From contig NZ_FNJK01000001.1 of the NCBI RefSeq assembly GCF_900104225.1, positions 186,001 to 250,000 on the forward strand: 64,000 nt of DNA, given 5' to 3'. Below, piece by piece: positions 47,101 through 56,755 of this stretch. Position numbers and translations under genes: made by a program. Source of the stretch: Streptococcus equinus. GTDB taxonomy: Bacteria > Bacillota > Bacilli > Lactobacillales > Streptococcaceae. Below the pieces are notes generated by a model. The model did no database searches, was not told the origin of the DNA, and worked only from the letters and a program-made list of their open reading frames with translations. Numbering within the stretch: the first letter of the stretch is position 1; the number at the start of each line of letters is the position of its first letter.

Positions 47101-47778
47101 TTGACAGCAACGATTTTACGTTTGAGAAAAGCTAGTGCTGAAACTGAGCGAACACTTTATGACCAAGCGAGTGGTGTTAGTGTTATTTTAGCGCCGGGTG
47201 AACGAGAAGATATCAAAGAAATTGAGGTAAGTCATCAAGAAACTAACGGTGCTAAAACACCAGAAATTTTAACCGGTGACGATTATGATTTATTTGATAT
47301 TCAACCAACAGACGGGGCAGGTCATGCTTTGGATATCACTAAAAAAGCTCATGTTATTTTGCCGGTTGACGCTGGTAAAACAATCTCAGAGGTCTTTTAT
47401 TTGCCAGCTAATGGTCAACCTCAATCCCTTGCATTCCAATTAATCAGTAAAACTATTGATGGTAAACTCGTTACATTTGCTGTTTTTGACGTAGACCACT
47501 TTAGCCAATATGGTATTGTGTACCAAGATAAAGTTGCAGAACATGAAGTTTCTGCTGATTCAGATCAAGTCTCACAAGCTACAATGGCTGTGCAAAATCA
47601 AGATAAAGTTGCTTCTGATGTTCTTAATAATCTTGAATCTGTTAAGCTAGTTGAAAATAGCACAGCTGTTTTACCAGAAACAGGTCAGAGAAATAGCAAT
47701 GTTTTAAGTTTTGTAGGTCTTCTAAGCTTGGCAAGTTTAGCAGTTTTAGAGGTGAAAAGACACAAGAAAAATAGCTAA
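41128..47778 (+). CDS. pulA: Cell-wall-anchored bifunctional alpha-amylase/pullulanase (amylopullulanase)
   Basis: This 2216-residue protein has a YSIRK-like signal peptide (YFGIRK at 15-20, cleavage near Ala45) and a Ser/Thr/Glu-rich stretch. Two CBM41-type starch-binding modules follow (about 172 and 283), then an alpha-amylase GH13 domain (about 505-960; Asp707, Glu736 and Asp802 as likely catalytic residues). A second CBM41 pair (about 994 and 1102) and a CBM48-like module (about 1303) precede a pullulanase GH13 domain with YNWGYDP at 1522-1528, Asp1637, Glu1666 and Asp1754. The C-terminus has LPETG at 2182-2186, a hydrophobic helix and a basic tail for sortase A. It degrades alpha-1,4 and alpha-1,6 links of starch or glycogen at the surface. 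Confidence 0.95.
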   Translation: MKKISRLSFPEKREYFGIRKLKVGVASVAIATALFWGAGITSVSADQVNAQLVDEELISDNSLSVTEQQKPSESTEVANETLNTETNVPTKSIDETESQSTVATEQEVEQDLQTSETTSKTQANQAVNELSNSGTVGPESSTSETTTETANQINLLNSPQSDSQVSNPPIAENTIRVHFQAVTDDNYAQYGLWTWGAVAEPSDGNNWPAAARPFSANQKDEFGYYIDLKQAASHGDIGYLLLKNGEKTSDSDQSIKPLFKDANEVWVTSDFTTYSYKPLADDRIIRINYKRDDGNYDGWGLWAWGDVAEQFVTWPTDALDFTQEGAYGRYIDLPLSKLLDSNIGFLLVNQNDPDKSGNKTLDMAFSDREIHSQIFLHNDDATVYTNPYYVATVTGQDFSKATPGVHNVSVSASSYRPFNYNETDLIDVTVTNPENVDITRMQVDTTQIGGGIIEISPELNRVTITATSDTQPGNYSLPVRVFDKDNGYYDTTVSVTVTKRVKQANEVDWDEQVIYFMLTDRFYNGDPSNDDPYHQDYAKAVNQAGVYKGGDFKGVTAKLDYLKQLGVTSIWVTPIVENVPQNVSTEAGKEYYAYHGYWADDFEKLNPHLGTLDDFHELIDQAAERGINIIVDVVLNHSGYGTEDKFAGMVRTPEEDKGDDIQGSQSGLPDFKTEEKAVREQLVAWQTAWLEKSTTAKGNSIYAFRVDTVKHVDDTTWQYFKNELALKDADFHLVGESWGANYKDTKGDLGTGSMDSLLDFGFKDIAKLLVNGRLKEANDELIARNDALTSAYTLAQFLGSHDEDGFLYSIGGDLNKLKLAATLLLTAKGQPVIYYGEELGQSGANNWPYYDNRYEFDWNDVTDNEVLEHYQKLLAFRRDNSELLARGSHSTVAVNDSQGWLLAKRANDSDAAYILYNLKDQSQKLHLLLTEAASVTDYYTGNTYQAVLGQDGQYYLDIEAPAISKGGTMLLKVSTGAITSAFITQTEEEPIAENTLRIHFKTLPSDDLANLGLWTWEDVEHPSESWPNGALNFSNAKRDAYGYYLDVKLVNANRHKVGLLINNSKGDNVSGDKLVNLISQDMNEVWFDENYNANYYAPLEKGKIRINYYRSDGNYKNLAIWLWGSADGSITSRMGAWPDGVDFENFGKYGAYIDVPLADFNELGFLLLDESKEGDAAKIQPDNYTFKDLANQTQIFLKDEDKTIYTNPYFVSTIRLTSAQQISQTELSAIISNLADADKDDLLENLKVSDKDGNSLAITAISLDAASNKVTITGDFSAATTYIVSYAGDQYQANRSWQYMDSQYAYDGELGARVFDNGARVDLTVWSPSADSVSLVLYDKNDQTKVLGKVAMARGDKGEWSVTLTPSLGLGITDYRGYYYHYEITRGEDTVLALDPYAKSLAEWNSDLIGTDPSYKVAKAAIVDTSAIGNQDLTYADIKGYTAREDAIIYEAHVRDFTSDTAISEELRNQFGTFAAFAEKLDYLQSLGVTHIQLLPVMSYYYVNEAINSQRLTDYASSNTNYNWGYDPQSYFALTGMYSENPTDPAKRIEEFKNLINEIHKHGMGIILDVVYNHTADLAILEDLEPNYYHFMEADGKAKTSFGGGRPGTTHYMTRRMVLDSIAYWTKEFKVDGFRFDMMGDLDAQTVQMAYDKAKALNPNVIMLGEGWITYAGDANDSRQPADQTWMAHTDSVASFSDDIRNLLKSGYPSEGSPCFITGGAKDLQELFNTIKAQPNNFTADDPGDVIQYIAAHDNLTLHDIIAKSIHKDPSVAENESEILRRQRLGNLIILTSQGTAFIHSGQEYGRTKQFRDEAYKTPVSADKVPEKSDLLTNADGTPFEYPYFISDSYDSTDAINHFDWTKATDKIAYPENAKTQAYTKGLIALRRSTDAFTLKTKEEVDSKVKLITVPNENGVGQEDLIIAYQTQASNGDIYAVFINADNKARDIVLSDAYKELLNSEVVADSEQAGSSAILNPKGVVFTENGVTLDPLTATILRLRKASAETERTLYDQASGVSVILAPGEREDIKEIEVSHQETNGAKTPEILTGDDYDLFDIQPTDGAGHALDITKKAHVILPVDAGKTISEVFYLPANGQPQSLAFQLISKTIDGKLVTFAVFDVDHFSQYGIVYQDKVAEHEVSADSDQVSQATMAVQNQDKVASDVLNNLESVKLVENSTAVLPETGQRNSNVLSFVGLLSLASLAVLEVKRHKKNS

Positions 47779-47798
47779 GGTCTGAATTTTTAGATAAT

Positions 47799-47834
47799 GA
47801 AATCCCCATCCAAATAATGGAAGGGGATTTTTGT
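47799..47834 (+). terminator. Terminator after the pullulanase gene
   Basis: AAATCCCC-A-TCCA pairs with GGA-A-GGGGATTT followed by T residues. Confidence 0.85.
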
Positions 47835-47913
47835 GTTGCGTCATGTTTTTGTAACCTCTTTCGTTAAAAAAATTATATAATAGTAGTAAGAAATGTAATG
47901 GGGAGTTGGTACT

Positions 47914-49029
47914 ATGCATCTATTAATCGCACCTGATTCATTTAAAGAAAGTTTATCGGCACTTGAAGTTGCAAAAGCTATTCAGAAAGGGTTTAGAAAA
48001 GCTTTACCTAATGCTACCTTTGACTTAATGCCAGTTGGTGATGGTGGTGAAGGCACATTGGAAGCATTGACTGATGGTCTTCACTTGAAACGTGAAAGTC
48101 ATACTGTTACAGGAGCCCTTGGTCAACCTGCTGAAGCTCACTATGCAACGAACGGCCGATTAGCAGTTTTTGAAATGGCCGATATTTGTGGTTTAGAAAA
48201 AGTGCCAATTGACCAGCGTAGCCCATTAACCCTTACAACAAAAGGCGTTGGTGAAATGATTGGTTACCTTGTTGAACAAGGAATTGAAGAAATCATGATT
48301 GGTGTTGGAGGAAGTTCAACAAACGATGGCGGTCTTGGTATGGCCGAAGGTTTAGGTTATCGCTTCTTCGATAAAACTGGTCATGAAGTAGAAGCTGTCG
48401 GTGAACACCTTGGTGATATTACAATGGTCTCATATGAAAGTTGTCATTGGGACTTGTCACAAACTAAGATAACAGTCATCACTGATGTAACCAATCCTTT
48501 GTGTGGCCCAAATGGAGCAACCTATATTTTTGGAGGACAAAAAGGGCTTGCAACTGAAGAATTTGCAAGCGTTGATAAAGATATGGAGCAATTCTATCAG
48601 ACCTTCTTCCCTGCTGTTTTAGATTTAGCGGGAGCAGGAGCAGGTGGTGGAATGGCAGCTGGGTTATCAGCCTTTGCTGGTGGCCAAATTATCTCTGGTA
48701 TTGATGCTGTCCTTGATATGCTTGATTTTGATCGACGTGTTGAAAAAGCAGATATCGTCGTAGTTGGTGAAGGACGTATGGATAAGCAAAGTTTGTCAGG
48801 GAAAGCGCCAGTTGGCCTTGCCCAACGAACACCACGCGGAAAATTAGTGATTGCTATTTGTGGTAGTCTTAAAGATGATCTACCAAGTTTTCCAATTTCA
48901 AATATTCAAGCTGCTTTCCCAATCATTGCTGATGTTGATACTTTGGAAAATACCCTTGATAAAGCCAGTCAAAACTTAGAGCGCACCGCTCAAAATATTG
49001 GAAATTTGCTAAGCTTTAATAGATTTTAA
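47914..49029 (+). CDS. glxK: Glycerate kinase
   Basis: This 371-residue class I (GarK/GlxK type) kinase phosphorylates D-glycerate, feeding 2-phosphoglycerate into glycolysis. Features are APDSFKESLSALEVAKAI at the N-terminus, VGDGGEGTLEAL near residues 42-53, VGGSSTNDGGLGMAEGLG near 132-149, and GEGRMDKQSLSGKAP late in the protein. GGGGAGTTGG precedes the ATG. TATAAT at 47875-47880 is the likely -10. Enolase, which uses its product, lies 650 bp downstream. Its 3' end overlaps the convergent YueI gene by 4 bp. Confidence 0.93.
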   Translation: MHLLIAPDSFKESLSALEVAKAIQKGFRKALPNATFDLMPVGDGGEGTLEALTDGLHLKRESHTVTGALGQPAEAHYATNGRLAVFEMADICGLEKVPIDQRSPLTLTTKGVGEMIGYLVEQGIEEIMIGVGGSSTNDGGLGMAEGLGYRFFDKTGHEVEAVGEHLGDITMVSYESCHWDLSQTKITVITDVTNPLCGPNGATYIFGGQKGLATEEFASVDKDMEQFYQTFFPAVLDLAGAGAGGGMAAGLSAFAGGQIISGIDAVLDMLDFDRRVEKADIVVVGEGRMDKQSLSGKAPVGLAQRTPRGKLVIAICGSLKDDLPSFPISNIQAAFPIIADVDTLENTLDKASQNLERTAQNIGNLLSFNRF

Positions 49030-49475
49030 TCTTTGTGGAATATTTTTGACCAGAAGCCCTTTTTAGGGGCTTCTTTTGGTTTATCATGATTGATAGGAAA
49101 TTGTTCAGATAGTAGAGGATTTTCTACATTTTCAGCTTGAGTTGAATGAACAATGATACCATAAGGCGATTGTGCATTTTTTTCATCAACAATTGTAGCC
49201 TGGATGTGCAACTCTTGAGCAACTTTCATGTAAAACATTTGATTTGAAACGGATAATTTAGGCGAAATTTTAACTAATATTGTATCGTATTTTTTATTTA
49301 ATTCTCCTAAAATATCACTAAAACGACTGTGGACATCTTCTAATCGACTTTCATCAAGTGGGATAGAGAGAACGACACGTTCTGCAAATGTTCCAAAATA
49401 AAGACGTTGTTCATCAGGATTTAAACGCTTTTCCCCTGTTGCAGCTTGCAAAACTTTATGTTCTAAATCAGTCAT
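49026..49475 (-). CDS. YueI family (DUF1694) protein
   Basis: This 149-residue soluble protein matches the YueI/DUF1694 family. It begins LEHKVLQAATGEKRLNPDEQRLYFGTFAERV and has an alpha/beta core followed by a basic tail. The fold resembles the ribosomal L7Ae group, but no activity is established. It converges on glycerate kinase with a 4-bp overlap. AGGATACTG precedes the ATG on the minus strand. Confidence 0.85.
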   Translation of the reverse strand: MTDLEHKVLQAATGEKRLNPDEQRLYFGTFAERVVLSIPLDESRLEDVHSRFSDILGELNKKYDTILVKISPKLSVSNQMFYMKVAQELHIQATIVDEKNAQSPYGIIVHSTQAENVENPLLSEQFPINHDKPKEAPKKGFWSKIFHKD

Positions 49476-49610
49476 GTCAGTATCCTCCGTGTGTTATTAC
49501 AATCATTATAAGTTAAATTTACTAAACTGTCAGTTTTAAACTGTTTTCATTCCAAATAATGCAAAACCGTATGAAAGTTGGTAGCGATTTTCAAAAATTC
49601 TCGTTTTTAT

Positions 49611-50980
<1,370 letters not shown>

Positions 50981-51000
50981 TCTCTGATTATATAAGGTAA

Positions 51001-51027
51001 AAACCTTAGCTTAGGCTAAGGTTTTTT
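51001..51027 (+). terminator. Terminator after eno
   Basis: AAACCTTAGC pairs with GCTAAGGTTT, followed by a T run. Confidence 0.88.
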
Positions 51028-51099
51028 GATGTGTTTAAAAAGACAAATTAGCATCGAAAATAGTGCTCATAGTACGACAAACAACAATAAAAAGATAGA

Positions 51100-51135
51100 A
51101 AAAACGTCTGAAGGATTGTCCTCAGACGCTTTTTA
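51100..51135 (-). terminator. Terminator after gatD
   Basis: On the minus strand GCGTCTGAGG pairs with CCTTCAGACG, followed by TTTTTT. Confidence 0.82.
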
Positions 51136-51140
51136 GTATG

Positions 51141-51929
51141 TTATTTTTCGAATTCAGCTTTACTTTTAGTATCAGCATACTCTTCAGCAACTTCTTTTGA
51201 AAGAATATCATCATAGCTTGGTAGTGTAATACTAGATCCGTATTTGTTTTTCAAAGCAGTGGTTACAAGTCGGTAAGCTAAGTTGGCATTGCGTGATAGG
51301 ATTGGTCCGTGGAAGTAGCTTCCAAAGACGTTCTTGTAATGAACACCTTCAGTACCGTCTTCTTTATTATTACCGTTTCCGTAAACACATGTTCCAAGTG
51401 GTTTTTCATCTTCTGAAAGGAAAGTACGTCCTTGGTGATTTTCAAAACCGTAATAAGTTTCGTTAAATTCATCATTGTGAATTTTGATATCACCGATAAA
51501 ACGATTATTATTTTGACTAAGGGTATAGTGTCCCATAACCCCAAGACCATCGATTTTTTCACCGTTTGCTTGGACGTAGTATTGACCCAATAATTGAAAG
51601 CCACCACAAATAGCAAGAATGACTTTGTTTTTATTGATGAAATCAGCGATACCTTCTTTTTTACTTGGAAGATCTTTGGCGACAATAGATTGTTCGTAGT
51701 CTTGTCCGCCTCCGAAGAAGACCATATCATAATAATCGCTATCAAATGAATCCCCTAATGAAACGATATCAAAAGTCATTTTAGCGCCAAGTTTTTCACC
51801 GACATATTTCATCATAAGGATGTTCCCGTTGTCGCCATAGGTATTCATCAGATTTCCATAAAGGTGAGCAACGTTTAATTCGTATTGATAATCTTTAGTG
51901 TTAGGAGATTGTAGTGAAGTATATGTCAT
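51141..51929 (-). CDS. gatD: Lipid II isoglutaminyl synthase, glutamine amidotransferase subunit GatD
   Basis: This 262-residue class I amidotransferase (CobB/CobQ-like) supplies ammonia to MurT for amidation of the lipid II D-glutamate. Motifs are [14 protein letters not shown], the nucleophile in [14 protein letters not shown], and the catalytic His in [14 protein letters not shown]. It starts 1 bp after the murT stop, so the pair is translated together. Confidence 0.95.
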   Translation of the reverse strand: MTYTSLQSPNTKDYQYELNVAHLYGNLMNTYGDNGNILMMKYVGEKLGAKMTFDIVSLGDSFDSDYYDMVFFGGGQDYEQSIVAKDLPSKKEGIADFINKNKVILAICGGFQLLGQYYVQANGEKIDGLGVMGHYTLSQNNNRFIGDIKIHNDEFNETYYGFENHQGRTFLSEDEKPLGTCVYGNGNNKEDGTEGVHYKNVFGSYFHGPILSRNANLAYRLVTTALKNKYGSSITLPSYDDILSKEVAEEYADTKSKAEFEK

Positions 51930-51930
51930 C

Positions 51931-53274
51931 TTAGTTCATCTCCTTTCCAACAGCATGTCGACTAGCTAATATTTCTCGGAATTGTAGCATAGCAGTATAA
52001 GTAGCGAGGATATAAGCATGGTCAGTTGGTTGAGCTTCAATCAATGCCATAATATCTTCTAAACTTTCTGCTTCTGTAATTTTATCTTCATCATAACCTG
52101 TCACACGTAAGCGACGTGCGATTTCAGAGTGACGAACCCCACCAGCAAATGCTTGAGGGATATCCATATCTAGGATAGATTCGAAGTTAGCATCCCAAAT
52201 CCAGCTAGTATCAATTCCATCAGCATAGTTAGCATTCAGTAGGACTGATAAGGTAAATGGATATGGTGCTAGTTTAATCATGTCAAGTGCTTGGCTGGCG
52301 CCAACTGGGTTTTTGATAAGAACCAAAGTACATGATTTATCACCAATTTTGAAAGTTTCTTGACGGCCAAATACAGCGCGACTCTTGTCAAAACCAGCCT
52401 TGATTTTTTCAGGTTCAACGCCGAAGAATTCAGCAACAGAAACAGCAGCAAGGGCATTGTAGATGTTGTAAAGGCCACCAACGTTGATTTTGTATCCTTG
52501 TCCATCAATGACAAATTCAGAAGTTGTGTTTGTGATTTTTGTTAATTCTGTTAAGGCATAATCGAGTTTTGGACGGTGGAAGCCACAATTTTCACAAACA
52601 TAATCACCAAGGTTGGCATAAGTGTTAAGTTTGTATTTTAAGATGCTTTGGCACTGCGGACACAAAATACCTTCAGTGTTGTAGTGAGCCAACTCAGGAT
52701 CATGTTTTTCAGTATCAAATCCGTAGTATTTTACTGGATTGACCACAGTTGTTGAATTAAAGAGTGGACTGTCACCATTTGCCAAGATTGTAGCATTAGG
52801 AGCTTTAGCAGCACCATCCAAAATCATTTGATATGTTGTGTAGATTTCACCATAGCGGTCCATTTGGTCACGGAAAATATTTGTGAAAACAAATAGACTT
52901 GGTGTGATGTACTCAGTGATTTTTGGAAGGCTGGCTTCATCGATTTCTAGCACAGCAATTTTTTTGCCAGATTTAGCTCTTTTAGCTGTCAAGAAAGTTG
53001 ACGTAATTCCGGTAATCATGTTAGCACCGCTTGGATTTGTCACAATCTCACCGAAAGCTTCGCGTAAAATTCCAACTGTCAAGGCAGTTGTGAGGGTTTT
53101 ACCGTTTGTTCCTGTCACGACAACAATCTCGTAATCTTTTGCAATCGTATCTAAAATATCTTTGTCGAATTTGAGGGCGATTTTTCCAGGCAAGGTTGAG
53201 CCACGTCCCATTTTTGAAAGAATGGCGTGAGCTACTTTACCAGCCGTAATTCCCATTAATGTGTTTACCTTCAT
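51931..53274 (-). CDS. murT: Lipid II isoglutaminyl synthase, ligase subunit MurT
   Basis: This 447-residue Mur-ligase family protein has the ATP loop [15 protein letters not shown] near residues 55-69, a four-cysteine zinc ribbon (CPQC...CENC) in the middle domain typical of MurT, the central [14 protein letters not shown], and the DUF1727 C-terminal domain with [11 protein letters not shown]. It amidates D-iGlu of lipid II with GatD, needed for efficient cross-linking. The frame opens 6 codons earlier, but alignment with the pneumococcal protein from memory favours the ATG at 53274. That ATG has no Shine-Dalgarno and sits 6 bp after an extended -10. Confidence 0.95.
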   Translation of the reverse strand: MKVNTLMGITAGKVAHAILSKMGRGSTLPGKIALKFDKDILDTIAKDYEIVVVTGTNGKTLTTALTVGILREAFGEIVTNPSGANMITGITSTFLTAKRAKSGKKIAVLEIDEASLPKITEYITPSLFVFTNIFRDQMDRYGEIYTTYQMILDGAAKAPNATILANGDSPLFNSTTVVNPVKYYGFDTEKHDPELAHYNTEGILCPQCQSILKYKLNTYANLGDYVCENCGFHRPKLDYALTELTKITNTTSEFVIDGQGYKINVGGLYNIYNALAAVSVAEFFGVEPEKIKAGFDKSRAVFGRQETFKIGDKSCTLVLIKNPVGASQALDMIKLAPYPFTLSVLLNANYADGIDTSWIWDANFESILDMDIPQAFAGGVRHSEIARRLRVTGYDEDKITEAESLEDIMALIEAQPTDHAYILATYTAMLQFREILASRHAVGKEMN

Positions 53275-53280
53275 AGGAAT

Positions 53281-53289
53281 ATTGTACCA
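53281..53289 (-). promoter_or_regulatory. Extended -10 of murT-gatD placing the mRNA start at the ATG
   Basis: Minus strand TG-G-TACAAT, ending 6 bp before the murT ATG. A leaderless mRNA is predicted. Confidence 0.6.
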
Positions 53290-53329
53290 CAAAAAGGTAT
53301 TTTCGAATAAAGAAAATCTGTTTTAAAAG

Positions 53330-53338
53330 TGGTATAAT
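53330..53338 (+). promoter_or_regulatory. cdaA promoter (extended -10)
   Basis: TG-G-TATAAT about 41 bp before the cdaA start, divergent from murT. Confidence 0.6.
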
Positions 53339-53379
53339 AGTATGGTAGTTTTAATTAGTTAGAGAAAAGAGATGTAGGT

Positions 53380-54228
53380 ATGAGTAATTTAGCGGCTATT
53401 GATGCCAAGTTTTGGGCAACTTTAGTTGAAAATCCATGGACTATTGTTGTTCATTTACTAGATATTTTAATCGTAGCGTATTTTATTTATCGTTTAATAA
53501 AAGCCTTAGCGGGGACGAAGATTATGTCCTTGATTCAAGGGGTTGTCTTCTTTATCTTATTGAAATTCATCGCTGAGTGGATTGGGTTTACGACCATTTC
53601 TTATTTGATGAATCAAGTTATCACATATGGTGTGATAGCGTGTGTTGTGATTTTTGCACCTGAGATTCGTTCAGGACTTGAAAAATTTGGTCGTTCAACA
53701 CAAGTTTTTTCACAAACACAACAAGTTAGTGATGAAGAAAAATTAGTTGAAGCTTTGGTCAAATCTGTAGCTTACATGAGTCCACGTAAAATCGGAGCTT
53801 TGATTTCTATCGAGCGTACACAAACTTTGCAAGAATATATTGCAACAGGGATTCCTTTGGATGCAGATATTTCGAGTCAATTATTGATTAATATTTTCAT
53901 TCCGAATACTCCTTTGCATGATGGTGCTGTTATCATTAGTGGTAATAAGATTGCGACAGCGTGTTCTTACCTTCCATTGTCTGAATCCATGGCGATTTCT
54001 AAGGAATTCGGGACACGTCACCGCGCAGCTATTGGGCTTTCTGAAAACTCTGATGCTCTTACAATTGTTGTGTCAGAAGAAACTGGTGGTATTTCAATCA
54101 CGTCAAAAGGCGAGTTCTTGCACGATCTGACAAAAGAAAACTTTGAAGCTATTCTTCGTACGCATTTAATTACAAAAGTTGATGAAGAAGACCACTGGTA
54201 TCAAAAATTTTGGAGGAAGAAAAAATGA
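53380..54228 (+). CDS. cdaA: Diadenylate cyclase CdaA
   Basis: This 282-residue membrane enzyme makes c-di-AMP from two ATP. Three N-terminal helices (about residues 15-95) precede the DAC domain, which has the catalytic LHDGAVIISGNKI near residues 178-190 and GTRHRAAIGLSENSDALTIVVSEETG near 208-233. The order cdaA-cdaR-glmM is the conserved Firmicutes operon. It overlaps cdaR by 4 bp (ATGA). Confidence 0.97.
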   Translation: MSNLAAIDAKFWATLVENPWTIVVHLLDILIVAYFIYRLIKALAGTKIMSLIQGVVFFILLKFIAEWIGFTTISYLMNQVITYGVIACVVIFAPEIRSGLEKFGRSTQVFSQTQQVSDEEKLVEALVKSVAYMSPRKIGALISIERTQTLQEYIATGIPLDADISSQLLINIFIPNTPLHDGAVIISGNKIATACSYLPLSESMAISKEFGTRHRAAIGLSENSDALTIVVSEETGGISITSKGEFLHDLTKENFEAILRTHLITKVDEEDHWYQKFWRKKK

Positions 54229-55181
54229 GAAAGTTTTTCAATAGTCAATTTTGGTTGGTTATTGTATCAATTATCTTTTCCATTCTTCTATTTTTGACTG
54301 CCACAACAAGTAATTATAAGAACGTTGGGTCACAAGTGTCCGGGGCAACAGAGACCTTTACGCACACACTGACCAATGTTCCTATCGATATCAAATATGA
54401 TAGCGATAAGTATTTTATTAGTGGTTATTCTTATGAAACAGAAGTTTATTTAACATCAATTAACCGTGTTAAATTAGATTCAGAGATTAATAATGATACG
54501 AGAAGTTTTAAGGTTGTTGCCGATTTGACTGGATTAGGTGAAGGTACTCAAACCGTACCACTTAAGGTAACTAATTTACCTTCAGGTGTTACAGCAACAG
54601 CTTCACCAAATAATATTTCAGTGACAATTGGTAAAAAGAAAACCAAAACTTTTGAGGTTCAAGGTGTTATTGACGATAACCAAATTGCCAAAGGCTATGA
54701 ATTGAAGAAGGTATCGACTGACATTTCAGAAGTTGAAGTGACTAGTTCAGAGTCAATCATTGATCAAATTGATCATGTAGTTGCCAAGTTGCCAGAAAAT
54801 GAAGTTTTAAATAGCAACTATAATGGACGAGTTGCCTTGCAAGCAGTAGCCGCCGATGGAACAATCCTAGCTAGTGCTATCAACCCTTCAAAAGCAAGAC
54901 TTGAAGTTAACATTAAGAAATTGACTAAGACTGTGCCTGTTACTGTTAAGATGACTGGCAAAATGAATGACAAACTATCAAAAATTTCTTACAATCTTAG
55001 TCAAGATCAGGTGACGATTTCTGGTAGTCAAGATGCTCTTAATGCTGTCAATGAAGTTGTTGCAAATGTCGATGTGTCGAATGTAACAAAAGATACGAAT
55101 TTAAGTGTTAATTTAACAGCTGATAATGTAGCTGTTGAGCCTTCAGTAGTGACGGTACAGTTGACAGTGACCAAAAAATAG
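54225..55181 (+). CDS. cdaR: CdaA regulator CdaR (YbbR domains)
   Basis: This 318-residue protein has one N-terminal membrane helix (about residues 9-28), then extracytoplasmic YbbR repeats with regularly spaced VP/LP turns (LTNVPIDIKYD, VTNLPSGVTATASP, ITKLTKTVPVTVKMTG-like). It binds and modulates CdaA. The TTG at 54210 opens the frame, but GGAGGAAG before ATG 54225 decides the start. Confidence 0.93.
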   Translation: MRKFFNSQFWLVIVSIIFSILLFLTATTSNYKNVGSQVSGATETFTHTLTNVPIDIKYDSDKYFISGYSYETEVYLTSINRVKLDSEINNDTRSFKVVADLTGLGEGTQTVPLKVTNLPSGVTATASPNNISVTIGKKKTKTFEVQGVIDDNQIAKGYELKKVSTDISEVEVTSSESIIDQIDHVVAKLPENEVLNSNYNGRVALQAVAADGTILASAINPSKARLEVNIKKLTKTVPVTVKMTGKMNDKLSKISYNLSQDQVTISGSQDALNAVNEVVANVDVSNVTKDTNLSVNLTADNVAVEPSVVTVQLTVTKK

Positions 55182-55257
55182 TTCATAATAGCTAAGACTA
55201 TATATTAAAGAATACAGGATGAGCTTTGTCCTTGTCCTTAAGAAATGAATATTAGTA

Positions 55258-55292
55258 ATGGAGGAAGCGAATTTTTCGCTAAAAAAATAATG
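55258..55292 (+). promoter_or_regulatory. glmM translation-initiation region with hairpin between Shine-Dalgarno and start
   Basis: GGAGGA (55260-55265) is followed at once by AGCGAA-TTT-TTCGCT (55266-55280), a perfect 6-bp hairpin, then AAAAAAATA and the glmM ATG at 55290. The linear distance is too long for normal initiation, but the hairpin would bring the two together. Confidence 0.55.
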
Positions 55293-56642
55293 GGAAAATA
55301 TTTTGGAACAGATGGTGTTCGTGGAGAAGCAAATGTTGAGCTGACCCCTGAGTTAGCATTCAAATTGGGACGCTTTGGTGGCTATGTTCTTAGCCAGCAT
55401 GAAACAGGACGTCCAAAAGTATTTGTGGCACGCGATACTCGTATTTCTGGTGAAATGCTTGAATCAGCATTGGTCGCTGGTCTTCTTTCAGTTGGTATTG
55501 AAGTTTATAAACTTGGCGTTTTAGCCACTCCAGGTGTTTCATACCTTGTACGTACTGAAAAAGCTAGTGCTGGTGTTATGATTTCTGCTAGTCACAACCC
55601 TGCACAAGATAACGGAATTAAATTCTTTGGTGGTGACGGCTTTAAATTGGCTGATGATCAAGAGTTGGAAATTGAAGCTCTTCTTGATGCACCTGAAGAT
55701 ACTCTTCCTCGCCCTTCAGCAGACGGCTTGGGAACACTTGTTGATTATCCAGAAGGACTTCGTAAATACGAAAAATTCCTTGTTTCTACAGGTGTGAGCC
55801 TTGAAGGAATGAAAGTTGCTCTTGATACTGCTAATGGTTCAGCCTCAGTATCAGCACGTGATGTTTTCCTTGATTTGGATGCTGATATTACTGTTATTGG
55901 TGAAAATCCAGATGGTCTTAACATCAATGATGGTGTTGGTTCAACTCACCCAGAACAATTACAAGAACTTGTTAAAGAATCTGGCGCTGCTGTTGGTTTG
56001 GCCTTCGATGGTGACAGTGACCGTTTGATTGCCGTTGATGAAAACGGAGAAATCGTTGATGGTGACAAAGTAATGTACATCATCGGTAAATATCTATCAG
56101 AACGCGGACAATTGGCTCACAATACTATCGTAACAACTGTTATGTCAAACCTTGGTTTCCACAAAGCACTTGACCGTGAAGGGATTAACAAAGCTATCAC
56201 AGCAGTTGGTGACCGTTACGTTGTTGAAGAAATGCGTAAATCTGGTTACAACCTTGGTGGTGAACAATCAGGTCATGTTATCATCATGGATTACAACACA
56301 ACTGGTGACGGTCAATTGACTGGTATCCAATTGGTTAAAGTGATGAAAGAGACTGGTAAAACACTTTCTGAATTGGCTGCTGAAGTAACTATCTACCCAC
56401 AAAAATTAGTTAACGTTCGTGTTGAAAACAGCATGAAGAGCAAGGCTATGGAAGTTCCAGCTATTGCTGAAATCATCAGAAAAATGGAAGAAGAAATGAA
56501 TGGTAATGGTCGTATCTTGGTTCGCCCAAGTGGTACTGAACCACTTCTTCGTGTCATGGCTGAAGCACCAACTGATGCCGAAGTTAGCTATTATGTAGAT
56601 ACGATTGCGGATGTTGTTCGTAAAGAAATCGGAATTGATTAA
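55290..56642 (+). CDS. glmM: Phosphoglucosamine mutase
   Basis: This 450-residue enzyme converts glucosamine-6-phosphate to glucosamine-1-phosphate for UDP-GlcNAc synthesis. Motifs are [18 protein letters not shown], the phosphoserine loop [18 protein letters not shown], the metal loop FDGDSDRL, the sugar loop GGEQSGHVI, and the phosphate-binding [14 protein letters not shown]. The frame opens 15 codons earlier without a good start. MGKYFGTDG is the family N-terminus. It lies 109 bp after cdaR. Confidence 0.97.
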   Translation: MGKYFGTDGVRGEANVELTPELAFKLGRFGGYVLSQHETGRPKVFVARDTRISGEMLESALVAGLLSVGIEVYKLGVLATPGVSYLVRTEKASAGVMISASHNPAQDNGIKFFGGDGFKLADDQELEIEALLDAPEDTLPRPSADGLGTLVDYPEGLRKYEKFLVSTGVSLEGMKVALDTANGSASVSARDVFLDLDADITVIGENPDGLNINDGVGSTHPEQLQELVKESGAAVGLAFDGDSDRLIAVDENGEIVDGDKVMYIIGKYLSERGQLAHNTIVTTVMSNLGFHKALDREGINKAITAVGDRYVVEEMRKSGYNLGGEQSGHVIIMDYNTTGDGQLTGIQLVKVMKETGKTLSELAAEVTIYPQKLVNVRVENSMKSKAMEVPAIAEIIRKMEEEMNGNGRILVRPSGTEPLLRVMAEAPTDAEVSYYVDTIADVVRKEIGID

Positions 56643-56654
56643 TGAAATAAATGA

Positions 56655-56688
56655 AAAAGGTTAGAGCAGCAATGCTCTACTTTTTTTG
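56655..56688 (+). terminator. Terminator after glmM
   Basis: AAAGGTTAGAGCA pairs imperfectly with TGCTCTACTTT, followed by a T run. Confidence 0.82.
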
Positions 56689-56740
56689 CTAGTTTAGAGA
56701 GTTTTATTGTGTTTAATTCATTGGTTATCTTTCTTAAAAA

Positions 56741-56749
56741 TGTTATAAT
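56741..56749 (+). promoter_or_regulatory. Extended -10 of hemW placing the mRNA start at the ATG
   Basis: TG-T-TATAAT ends 6 bp before the hemW ATG, and there is no Shine-Dalgarno between them. Confidence 0.6.
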
Positions 56750-56755
56750 AGCGTC

